From the NCBI GenBank assembly GCA_030248295.1, contig JASANH010001446.1:310001-374000 (forward strand): DNA of 64,000 nt, given 5' to 3'. Made by a program: the position numbers and the translations under genes. The first letter of the stretch is position 1. Every line of letters starts with the position of its first letter. This stretch comes from Mesodorylaimus sp. YZB2_4. Lineage: Eukaryota; Nematoda; Enoplea; Dorylaimida; Dorylaimidae. This document shows positions 28,190 through 38,039 of the stretch, one piece after another. The notes beneath the pieces were generated by a model, which was given only the letters and a program-made list of their open reading frames with translations, searched no databases and was not told where the DNA came from.

Positions 28190-28745
28190 GATCTTCTTCC
28201 AGGGGGGGGGGGTCAGGGGGTCGGCGACATGGCGGCCCATTTTGGTTGCTTGCAAAAATTGAATTTTTAAAATTTAAATTTTCCCGCCAAAATTTGAAGT
28301 TAGTTTGGGCCTTCCAAGGCGAAACATCGGGTATTTTTTACTATAAAAAATGAAATTTTTCTTTTGAGGGTGGGGGTCAAAAATAGCAAAGGTACTGCAC
28401 AACCTTGCCGGGCGGGACAGGAGGGTCTTCGCCATGTAAAAAAATTTCTTCTTCCAAAAATAGTAAGGGGGGTCAATCACAGTAAAGTTACCTGCACACC
28501 CTTGCCGGGCAGGACAGGGGGTCTGAAAAATGAGAAGGGTTCCCCCTTTACAAAATTTTTTAAAAACTTTGAAGGGGGTCTTAGCAATGTAAAAAAAGTT
28601 TCTTCTGCCAAAAAAAGGTGGGGGGGGGGGGGGGGTTAAACACAGTAAAGGTGGAGGGCACAGACTGCGGGACCTTCACACCCTTGCCGGGCGGGACAGG
28701 GGGTCTAAAACATGAGAAGGGTCCCCCCTTCACAAAATTACTACC
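28190..28745 (+). repeat. Degenerate G-rich tandem repeat
   Basis: The block CTTGCCGGGCGGGACAGG (one copy has GGGCAGGAC) recurs at about 28403, 28501 and 28682. It is linked to repeating CACAGTAAAG, GGGGGTCT, ATGAGAAGGGT and A-rich segments. A G-rich homopolymer of about 18 bases lies at 28617-28634. Units are uneven, roughly 100-180 bp. The G-runs could form quadruplexes. Confidence 0.7.
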
Positions 28746-29002
28746 TTGGATACCCAGTCAGCGATGTTGGTTGGATACTGCGACGAGCTTTTCCTGTGAT
28801 AGCGTTGTTTTATCCGAGTGTGGCTTTGGCCTCTTCGTATCTTGTATGCATGCCTTATATGTACTCGTGATATTACAGCCACACATACAAGGGACAGTGG
28901 TGGCAGCGCGCCCATCTGGGTATCATAAGCTGGCCAAATACGATTCTAATGATATCAGCTTATAAGAACACTACGGACACATCGTGCATTACTTATCATT
29001 GC

Positions 29003-29875
29003 TTACTTGGCAATACGCAAGCGAGTCGTCAGGGACAAGTGGGTATGAAAAGGATGTTGGAAGAAGTCAGCGGCAGTCATTCGCCGAGTATAATCAGCCG
29101 TGAGTGACCTGTGCAATAAATCACTCAATTCGGGACTGGTGTCCATTTGTTCGGTCTGCTGTCGTAGGTCATCTTGGAAATAGTCAGTGGGTCGATCAGT
29201 ACCCACATCGTAGCACAATCGAAGAAGATCACCTTCGGCGAATGGTAATTGCCCAGTCAAACATTGAAATACGATCAAAGCCATGGACCAAATATCGGCT
29301 CGGTGATCGTAGTGGGCATTATCGATTTGCAAGTAAAGACAAGCCCCGAGTTCAGGTGCCATGTAGAAGGGAGTGCCCAGTACGGTCTGAGCATATTCTA
29401 CGTGCGTCATCGATTTACTGCATCCAAAGTCGGCCAATTTGAATAAAGCGCCCCCATCGGCATCCATGGCCACGAGGACATTGGTCGGCTTGATGTCACG
29501 GTGAAGAATTTCTGCCGCTTTCATAGCCATATAGCCACAAGAGAGATGGCGGGAGAGGATACGAGCGTCGGATTCATTTCGAAACTTTTCTTCGGGAAAT
29601 TTGGATTTGAGAAAGGTCGATAAATCACAGGAGCACAGCTCGGTGACGATGTACATGAAGGGATACTGTTCGAAATGATCGATCATTTTCAAAAGATTTG
29701 GATGAACGACAGTTTTCATTGTATCGATTTCAGCCAAATCGATATCCTCTTTGTGGATTTGTTTTAAGGCCACTTTTAGTCCGTCCGATATCCGCTTAGC
29801 ACGCCACACTTTACCAAAGCTGCCTTTTCCTAAAAGTATATCTACTGGATACTGAGAATACCCAAGGGAAATCAT
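29003..29875 (-). CDS. Ser/Thr protein kinase, ULK/NEK-like
   Basis: One exon, 290 aa. It is almost only a kinase domain: GKGSFGKVWRAKR (glycine loop), VALKQI (ATP Lys), EILHRDIKPTNVLV (catalytic loop), FKLADFGCSK (DFG), GTPFYMAPEL (activation segment) and HRADIWSMALIVFQCLTG, ending HPFHTHLSL. All catalytic residues are present, so it should be active. It most resembles ULK3/ATG1-type kinases but has no C-terminal regulatory region. I chose the Met that begins MISLGYSQYP just before the domain; an upstream Met adds 35 residues of doubtful value. It lies just downstream of, and in the same orientation as, a related pseudokinase. Confidence 0.85.
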   Translation of the reverse strand: MISLGYSQYPVDILLGKGSFGKVWRAKRISDGLKVALKQIHKEDIDLAEIDTMKTVVHPNLLKMIDHFEQYPFMYIVTELCSCDLSTFLKSKFPEEKFRNESDARILSRHLSCGYMAMKAAEILHRDIKPTNVLVAMDADGGALFKLADFGCSKSMTHVEYAQTVLGTPFYMAPELGACLYLQIDNAHYDHRADIWSMALIVFQCLTGQLPFAEGDLLRLCYDVGTDRPTDYFQDDLRQQTEQMDTSPELSDLLHRSLTADYTRRMTAADFFQHPFHTHLSLTTRLRIAK

Positions 29876-30209
29876 TCTTTCTGCAACCTTTGGCCAGCGG
29901 GCGTGGGAGAGAACGCGATGGGAAAAAATGTCCGACTGTAGCAAGGAAAGTCTCACCACTATTTGTGCGGCTGGGCTCAAATGGGTCCAAGGTAGGGTGG
30001 ATTATTTGAGGGGATCTGCGACACATTTTGGCATGAACGTTCTTCCCTATAGTGATGATTTCATTCCCGTACGCCCCTGCAGAACATGGAATTCACCAAG
30101 TGACCAGTTTTCGCCCTTCTGTACCCTCTTCTACCTTACAGAATAAGTCATTGTACTTACCCTTACTCTGGCAGTAGGTACATCGGTACCCCACATTAGA
30201 CTGGGGAAA

Positions 30210-31986
30210 CTATTTGAGGGGGATTAGGGACCAAATAGGGCCTAAGAGGGGGCTGAAAGTATTCACGGTACTCGTGGCTTTCACAGTTCTGTGGTTGACC
30301 TGCCCTATCGAGCTCCTTCCCAGATTCAGTAGCATTTGTCTAACAAAACGGCCCCCAGTCAGCTTACCTAATTCGGTCATTTCATTATACTCGTAATCTC
30401 GTACTCGGACGACTGCGACTGGTGCCGAGGGGACTGGCGCGGGCAGTGTCCAATATAAATCGTAGAGTCGGATGGCATCATTGATTTGATCATTTTCAAT
30501 GAAGATTTGCACTTTTTGTTCTATTCCCGAGATACATTCGTCTTTGCATAACGAAGGTGGATCAAGTCTTTCGTCCACTTGCACACGTAGGAGACGTCGA
30601 ATCAATGTACAAAATTGGGGGACATTCAAAGATTCGAAATCGATTGCAATTTTATCTTGACGGCAGGTTTTGAATAATTCCAACAAACTCGATGAGGCAA
30701 ATGGAAATTTGCCCAGTGCCATTTCGTAGAGTAGGATTCCCAAGGACCATAAATCCGATTTGGGCGTGTACTCGGTCGAGGTACGTTTACTTTTGACGAA
30801 CCCACGTCCAATTTCCGGTGCCATATATTGAGCTCGACCAGTAATCGTATAGGCCCTTTTCATAAACGATGGCTTGTCCGGAATAGCCACTGCGCAATTG
30901 AAGCCAGATATTTTTAAGGTGGCATGGTTGCCTGAAATGAGAAGATGGATGGGTGCAGATGAAAAAAGACTGACGAATGGAAAGGGGACATTTTTGTGGA
31001 AGACTAAAAAATTTTTTGTGCTTAGACATGTGTGAGGTGTGATCTGTCTGACACTCATGCGTAGGATCCCCCTAAACAAGAAAAACTAGAGAACTAAGGC
31101 AAACAAGAGTTCGAGGACCTCAAAAAAGAGTAGGGCCGTTTGCATACAGTTGAGACCATCTAAGGAAAGAAGTATGCTTTGTCTGGGGTCACATTGATCA
31201 GGAGGCGCAAAGATAATCCACGAATCAAAAGAAGCTCGCACAGATTACTGCAAAAGCACTCAAGACAGACAAAATTTGTAGCGCGGGTTCGAATCCTACT
31301 CAAGCTTCAAGGTTTTGTGTTTTGTGTGTCACTTGAATGCACCATATGGGTTTTGTAGGCTTCTCTGCCTCACGCAATATTTTCATATGGTTTTAAGGTG
31401 GATAAAACTCCCACATGGCTTTGTCTGTGGTCCTAGTTCCGAACAGCCTAAAGCTTAATGGAAGCCAATGACCCCATCCCCCCCCCCAAAGCGAAACGGG
31501 TAGCATACCCAAGAAATACACTAAAATATTCTTCGACGAAATGTTCTTGTGCAATATTCCGTGATTGTACAAAGCCGAGTATCCATCGGCCAGATGCTTA
31601 GCCGCTACGCAAAGTTGGCTCGAAGGCAATCGGCCGCCCAAATCGCGAAGGAAGATAGCCAAGTCAGTGGAGCATAATTCGGTTATCAAATAAGTATGCA
31701 TCGGTGATTTTTGTTTGTCCTCATCATCGCGACACGATTTGATCAAATGCACGATATTATCGTTACCAATCGATCGTGTCAAAATATCGATTTCTTGCCG
31801 GACATTTACTGTCAGTGCTTCCTTGATGGCCACATATTTATTATCGATTAACCGTTTCGATTTAAATACTTTCCACACTGCACCTTTGGCCAACTCGCTC
31901 TCTATAGCGTACTCTTCTCCACTCAAGCGTTTCTTCATGACAGGCAGAAATGGATTGACTGGACTCGTCGGTGATGCCATGTTCAA
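30210..31986 (-). CDS. Pseudokinase related to the adjacent ULK-like kinase
   Basis: Two exons on the minus strand, 31986-31509 and 30931-30210, joined in phase 1; 399 aa. Kinase order is kept: SELAKGAVWKVFKSKR (weak glycine loop), YVAIKEAL (Lys kept), ITELCSTDLAIFLRDLG, then ILHKNISSKNIL where HRDxKxxN stood, and LKISGFNCAV where DFG stood. YMAPEIGRG and SDLWSLGILLYEMALGKFPF follow. Loss of both catalytic Asp residues predicts no phosphotransfer; a scaffold or allosteric role is inferred. After the domain comes a helical stretch (EQKVQIFIENDQINDAIRLY) that recalls an MIT-like helix. A possible GTAAGC donor near 30360 means the last 45 or so residues could be intron read-through. Confidence 0.75.
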
Positions 31987-34691
31987 GGTGAAGAATGATC
32001 AGTCTACAGAAATAGGCATAAGAGCATCTAAAACTTATTGTGAGTCAAAATCAAAGGGCGGGACACGAAGCAAAGAGCACGTGTTTATCACCATTTACTG
32101 CAGCTCTACCAAGTCAGCCAGCTAGCTATCACGCGGCAGGAGGGGGGAGTAAACTCGATGGTTATATAATGCGACTACTTTTACAACGTCAAAGCAAAGT
32201 TGGTACGAGCACAAAAGGCTGTTTCAGTGCCACACGCATGCAGTGGCTGCAAGTCCCGACCAGTCCTGGAGTAACATAGTGATGCATTGGAGGAGGGGAT
32301 GAAAACTGTTTTGTATATGCGCATAGTTGAACGAAAAGTCATACTACGTCCAAAGCAAACAGGCGTCTGATTTGACGGGCACAAATGGCCAAGAAGTGGG
32401 CGTAAGGAAAGGGGAGGGACGTACTGGACATACGGACAAGACCGAACGGACTAAAATGAGGCCACGAGCGATGGTTGAACTGAAAAAGAGAAATGTGTTT
32501 TTGTGTGTCTAATCGTAGAGTGGATCGCGGTTGAGTCAGCAGCGGCAGTGGGTAGTATACATGGTATAGAGCGGTAGGAGTGCTGACCGTGCGGGGACCA
32601 CATTTCATCTTGTCGAGTGCACAGGGTAGCAAACAGCAACGCATTCGTGCTCTCACTAATCTCACTGCATGGCTGGCGCGGAACCAATATCAGCGCCCTT
32701 TTTGTCATTTAATAACTAATTCAAATTTGATGCAAATCGAAAAAATAAAAGCACACAGCAATGCGCTGACAATGAGGATTCGAGTCCAGCACTAGAGTGC
32801 GAAGTGGAGAAACTCCGCGCTCTAGTACTGGACTGGACTGTATTGACGGCCAGCTTCTGACGATTTCACTTGCAGTGCCATAGTGGTATCTCATCGATTC
32901 GGTCGTAGATGATAGAGCAGGCACTGTCGGAGCGGACCAATGCCCTCTGCTGTAGCAAAAGTCGACTATACTGGACCATCGTTTCCTGTTTTGGGTCGCT
33001 TGTTCGAGGACGCACTCTGGAGGAATACCATAAGTCACGAGACCCGTTGTGACTAGGTGGAGCCAGGTTTTCTTGGGTGTCTGCGGCTGGTCTGACGGCA
33101 AAAACGTTTTTAAGAGGGGGGGGGGGTAATCTCACACTGGGCGTAACGTCGGCGCCTAAGCTCCATTTCAGTGTTGATTACTAAGCGTTGCCAGGTGGTG
33201 CTCATGTCATGTCATGTCATACTTTATCCATAGCCAAGCACCATAAGGCGCACTCGAGGGCTAAGGAACACATAATTGACAATCATTTTGTCAGGAGCAG
33301 TTTCGGTCACAAATGGTTCACGAATTTGTGACTGTCTGAACTGTACGAGTATATCAGTCACAACCACAAGGGCAGAGAGCATGAACAGGCATTAGAAAAC
33401 ATGAGTGGTCACAGCCCGGTCATGGATGACGGATCATGCTCGTTCAGGCTGCGTTGTATGCCATAGTCGCTGCTAGAAAAGGAAAACGAGCTGTCAACGA
33501 AATCAGTCGCTCCAGAAACGTGCCTGAAAGAGGCCGGGCCGTCTGACGATCAGTCTTATCAGTTTTGACCTCGCTCTCTTTGCTCTGCACTTGCCTATCT
33601 TCTTTCTTCGTCCGCTCTTTTGGTTTCTTCAACCTCCACTTCTTCTTGGCCAGCTTTCTCCATCCTGATCACTTGGCGACCACAATTGATGCGCCTGGCG
33701 ACTTCCAGAACTGCTCTGGCCTTTGAAAGAAGCTGGCTAAAATGAGTGCAGGCCCAGGGAAACTATGTTGGAGACTCGGACCATCTAATCGGTGCCCTGA
33801 CCCTTTCTCTGTACCTGGTGTAACCCGTACCTCTCTGCGCGGACAGTCCTCAGTTCACGTACGTGATTCCGCCAGTACGGCCGTGTCTGGCTTCTAGTGT
33901 CGGCTCCCTCGCTTTTCTGTATTCCTGCTCGTGTATTCGCGTACGATCGATCCGTCGTGGAGGTGTCCGCTAGTCGGCTTAGTAAGTTCTGTACGTTGCT
34001 ATTGACCAGCTATAGGGGCCGCGCGGTGAGTGATTCGAACCCAGCAGAGACCCGTGTAGGCTCCCCTGTCCGTGCAAAGGACAGAAGTCAAACTGGCCCG
34101 CAGGCCTTGGCGGCGTCCACATTGCACCAGGGATAGCCGGCTGCCAAGCTAACCGAGCCAGCCGTGCTGTCAGCTGAGCTGAGATGCGTTCATATTGCAT
34201 ATCTCGGTTTGCTCGACTCGCGGCAGCCGAGGTGCATTGTGGACGGCCCTTTACTGTGGAGCTGTCAGTTTTGTTTCAGCGTGTGTGATTCGGTCACTTT
34301 GACTTGATCTTGAACCTGTGTCCGACCGCAGCCGCATTATGCGATGCGAGATCCGACGCGTGGCCCAGTAAGTTAGGTGTGTGCCTCTCCCACTGGGCTC
34401 GCAGTGTTCGACTCGCGGTCGGGTAGAGTATTTTGTGTAATGTGCCTCTTACCCTCAAATGTGCATACCTGCCTGGTGTGAGTTTGCTGATATGGTAGAA
34501 CATGACTAGCGCCATTACTTTACAGCACACACGGCGATGCCTCGAGTGTACAGGACGGTTTTTCTGTGTCTCCCATCCATTCGTTGGTCAGTGTGTGTTA
34601 CTGCGGCAGCGGCAGCGGCAGCGTTGAACTGCGTGGGTCTTCGATTTAAGTTTTCTACGAGTACTGCTTTATTCCGAACAAAAATTTCATA
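31987..34691. other. Gap between the kinase pair and the LEA gene
   Basis: No supported exon. It contains an imperfect hairpin near 32787-32832 (CCAGCACTAGAG against CTCTAGTACTGG), a CATGT microsatellite near 33203-33219, the dispersed repeat at 33220-33289, and a tRNA-like A/B-box pair on the minus strand (about 34128 and 34040). A GC-rich stretch with GCGGCA repeats near 34607 may be the LEA promoter. Confidence 0.4.
33220..33289 (+). repeat. 70-bp dispersed repeat, copy 1
   Basis: Starts TACTTTATCCATAG and ends TTGACAATCATTTT. It matches the minus strand of 47096-47164 at roughly 88-90 percent by hand alignment. Confidence 0.7.
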
Positions 34692-35557
34692 ATGTCTATT
34701 CCGATCCGTAAAGTTATTGGCGAACTCTTGATCCGTCGACTGACCACTCCAGCTTTATCGAATGCGCCCGTGGCTGGACTGTGTGGCAAGGTGAGTTGGA
34801 GTTTTTCGTGACTTGTGGGGTGGAGAGCTGAAGCACATACTGTAGTGAGCAATGGGCCCTGGAAATGGTAGTGGAGGCGGCCGTGTAGTTATGTCTTATT
34901 TGCTTCGGTCCTCAGTGGAGCCTTACTCCTACATCGCCAGTCACATGCACTAGGCCCATTAGAGACCTGAGACGAACCAGCAATTACCGCTCATTTCAGG
35001 GCGATAAAACACCCAGTGACAAAGCGAAAGAATGGATGAAAGATAAATCTGATCAGGCCAAGGAGAAGGCGCGCGATGCCAAGACATGGGCGAAAGATCA
35101 AGGAGAGTTGGCTCGAGACAAAATACGTGATGCGAAAAGTTGGGCCAAGGACTCGGCTCGAGATACGAAGGACTGGGTCAAAGACAAAGCTCGAGATGCT
35201 AAGGAATGGGCCCGAGATAAGAGTCGAGACGCCAAGGCGAAGGCCAAGGATACGAAGGAGTGGGCCAAGGACAAGGCCAAAGATACTCGTCAGCAAGTGG
35301 GCGAGGCCGTTCGAGAACGTGGACAACGAGTGACTCAAGCTGGACGCGACGCTGCTAACGTCGTTCGTAAAGCTGGTCAAGATGCCAAAGAATATGTCAC
35401 GAAGAGCCGAACTCCTGAAGGCCGCGATAACAAGAAGCCCGAACAGAAATCGCCGTTGGAAAAAGTCAGCGACAAGGTGAAACAAGCGGGTCGCCAAGTC
35501 AGCGAGACCATCTCTCAGAGTGCCAAGAAAATCGGATTGAAGAAAGATGAACCGTGA
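34692..35557 (+). CDS. Mitochondrial group-3 LEA protein
   Basis: Two exons, 34692-34790 and 35000-35557 (GT-AG, phase 0); 218 aa. Exon 1 encodes 33 residues (SIPIRKVIGELLIRRLTTP and on) rich in Arg and hydrophobics and free of acidic residues except one Glu: a good amphipathic mitochondrial targeting peptide. Exon 2 is an 11-mer-type LEA_4 repeat: AKEWMKDKSDQ, ARDAKTWAKDQ, IRDAKSWAKDS, ARDTKDWVKDK and so on, with very high Lys, Asp, Ala and regular Trp. It ends in more ordinary helical residues. LEA_4 proteins are disordered when wet, become helical on drying, and protect membranes and enzymes; mitochondrial forms occur in anhydrobiotic animals. The regular Trp at repeat position 5 is unusual. 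A candidate AATAAA lies at 35725-35730. Long minus-strand frames here are repeat shadows. Confidence 0.85.
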
Positions 35558-35825
35558 ACAAGCTCGGACCGCCTTCAAAGCAAAGTCAACATTTTCGTAG
35601 ATGACTAACTTAGCTTATATAATTTTTTGTAGTTGCTTTCGTGTATCGATAGTCATGCGCGCTTTTTTGAGTCTCAAGAGCCTTGAATGTCAAAAGCATC
35701 GATTTCTTGCAGCATAAATACCTAAATAAAAAATCCACGAGCACACAAAGGAAACAAACCATAAATAGCGAGCGTTATTCACCAAAAAGTGAGCCACCAA
35801 TCCACATATCCACACATTGCAGCAT

Positions 35826-37877
35826 TCATTGACTTCCTTTTGGCGTTTCCAAAGCCGTCAAAGTCTGATCCCAAAACACAGCTTGCTTCGATAAAGCCAG
35901 TACGAGCTCGCTATATGCCTTGAACAGATCGCTGACTTCGGATGTATGGCTGAAACGAGAGAGACATTACATAAACTATCTCCAACTAAATGTATCGTTT
36001 TAGTGCATCTTGGACCAGTTTGACCTACAGCGACCACCAGTGACGACTTGAGAAGCGAGTCGGCTGACACTGCAGCTTCCCCCTCCCGTTCCGACTAGGG
36101 CTTACTGAATTCTACCCTACCGAATCCACAGGACAACTTCCACACCCTGTACATGATATTTTCCGAAATATTTGCCCATACCCCTCTAAACTCGGCGAGT
36201 GCGGGTATAGAACCCAGGACAACAAGCCGAAGAAGCGACATTACTGCCTGGTGTTCGAGAACTCTGGGGCATTTTCACAATCATCCCAAATTTAGGACAC
36301 GTCTCAACTGATTGTAAAAGTGCCACTTTCCTAACTCACTAATTTGATTTTCACTCTCAACAGCGAGATACCAGGGATCAATGCCCAGAGCCAAGTGTAA
36401 CAGGCTAACGACGAACTGACGTCGAAGCTTCCATTCCTTCTCCTGAGCGTGAGAGCCTATTTCCAACTGTTCCGAGTATAGAATCAATGCCTCCCAGTCA
36501 GAGTTGGTGCATTCTCGCGCTTTCACGCAAAGCCATTTCCAGTAAAAGGCCAGCCGCCACCCTCCTTTGGTCCACCCACCATGTGCTAAAACCAATCTAC
36601 TTCATAAACTCACATACCTGTGCACCAACTCGGCTTGCTGCGCCTGTCGCAGACTCAGCTGCGCTAGCTGACCAGCCAATGCTGGTGCCTTTCTAACATG
36701 TTCGGAATCGAGCACAGCTTCTGATGACTTCACTTGTTCGAGTAACTTGGCCCGATTCTCCTGCACTGGTGCACTCAATTCGATTACGTGATACTTCGCA
36801 TCTAACGGTGCTGATAGCTGAAAAAAAGTAAGCTTGTTTGAGAAAAAAGTGTGCGCTCGATAACCTGCCTCAAAAGTACCTTCGGCCCCCTAACATTTTT
36901 TCAATTCTTGGACTCTCCTTGAGCGGAGGCCGTGTGCGGACGAGGCACGCGGCAGCTTACCTCTCTGTTGTCTTCAAAAGGAGCACCTCCGCATGGGGGC
37001 ATCAAAGTACGTGTATATTAAAGAATGCAAAGGTTGCTGCGTATTGACTGGGCTGGGCTGTACAGCAGTTATGAAACGGGACCATTTACACCTGGGACAC
37101 CAGTTATCTCGTACATTGGCGGGTGCGTTCTGAAACTTGCCGATGTTCTGCAACCAAGTTGCATACTCGCTTGGTTTTTATTTCCCGCTCGGAGCACCTC
37201 GATGATACCGGGTGCGTCACCCACATTCAGAGAGGGCGTATGTTTGCAAACCGATCTCCGTCATCGAGGATTGAGTGATTGACCTGGGACCAGCTAAGCC
37301 GCTCTCTATCAAGCATAACGGGTAGATGGACTGCGCCATCGCGGGCGCTGCCCCCTCATATTTGCATGTCAGCGAAGTCCCGTGCACTGATTTGGTTTCG
37401 AATCATAACCCCCTCCCCAATTACGAAATATGAACCCTAAACTCCAAATGCACGAAGGTTGGGTCCGGTTTCACAACTTGCCCATCTGAATCGATACTCA
37501 GCAACTTGTGCATCCCTGTTCGCACAACCGAATATACAGTAAAACTCCTATGGGAGCTTGGGACCCAAACCGCAGAACCCAGGCTACTTACGCTCTCCAC
37601 GAAACCTGGATCCAAATATTGACGCATGGCCACCAGTTGCTTCATCGCTTCCCGCAACTAAACGAACAACCAGACCTTTAACTTTTAGTGACATCACACC
37701 ACTCCACTCCCATACCTTCTCACTTCCGGTAACAGTCTGCGACAACCTGTTATTGATCGATACCAACTTATCCACAACTTTCGTCGATTTTTGCGCCTCC
37801 TTTTGCTCCGAGGCTCCGAATACAAGTCGTTCCAGGGCAGATATTCTCGATTCCAGAAGTGCAAGCTGATCAGCCAT
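35826..37877 (-). CDS. DCTN3: Dynactin subunit 3 (p24)
   Basis: Four exons on the minus strand: 37877-37716, 37657-37592, 36817-36618 and 35949-35826; 183 aa, close to the usual 186. The N-terminus has LALLESRISALERLVFG, then KVVDKLVSINNRL. The second exon has AMRQYLDPGFVES. The third is a helical coiled coil (NRAKLLEQVKSSEAVLDSEH and on). The fourth ends LALSKQAVFWDQTLTALE, matching the conserved LSKQFVQWDELL end. It is a shoulder component of dynactin, the cytoplasmic dynein activator that moves cargo along microtubules. Introns 2 and 3 are long for this window (774 and 668 bp) and contain, respectively, a SINE-like repeat and an unexplained open frame. Confidence 0.87.
36281..36595 (-). 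other. Unexplained 104-codon open frame inside DCTN3 intron 3
   Basis: Same strand as the host gene. The composition is protein-like and Trp-rich (WRLAFYWKWLCVKARE, LHLALGIDPWYLAVES, GKWHFYNQLRRVLN). No motif I recognise. It is not in phase to join DCTN3. It may be a nested gene, an exon of another transcript, or chance. Confidence 0.3.
37191..37352 (-). repeat. SINE-like repeat in DCTN3 intron 2
   Basis: Diverged relative of 2590-2775. On the minus strand it has an A-box-like TGGCGCAGTCCA (about 37327-37338), then GAGATCGGTTTGCAAAC, a GTGGGTGACGCACCC block and a GAGGTGCTCC tail. These line up with the same blocks of the first copy. Confidence 0.45.
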
Positions 37878-38039
37878 TCTGAAATTGAAATTTCAAGAAC
37901 ATATTTAGTCAAGCCATTCAGTGCGGTATTCTTATACAAGTAACGATGGCGATCAAAACGCCAAAGAATTGATAAATTGAAAACAGAAGTTGCAATAAAC
38001 TTTTACTTCAAACAACTCATCACAATTTCCAAAATTATT

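Noticed and set aside
31231..31308. Possible tRNA (GGTTCGAATCC B-box, ends GAAGCT and AGCTTC)
   Set aside because: No proper D-arm, anticodon stem or A-box; the T-stem has mismatches. At most a SINE remnant.
34028..34130. Possible minus-strand tRNA or SINE (A-box-like TGGTGCAATGTGG, B-box-like GGGTTCGAATCAC)
   Set aside because: Boxes are about 80 bases apart and no cloverleaf forms; similarity to the other SINE-like elements is too weak to call.
34991..35578. 195-codon minus-strand frame with LEA-region repeats, resembling a hydrophobic membrane protein
   Set aside because: It is the exact antisense of the periodic LEA coding repeats. The plus strand has a proper start, presequence exon and splice sites; the minus frame has none.
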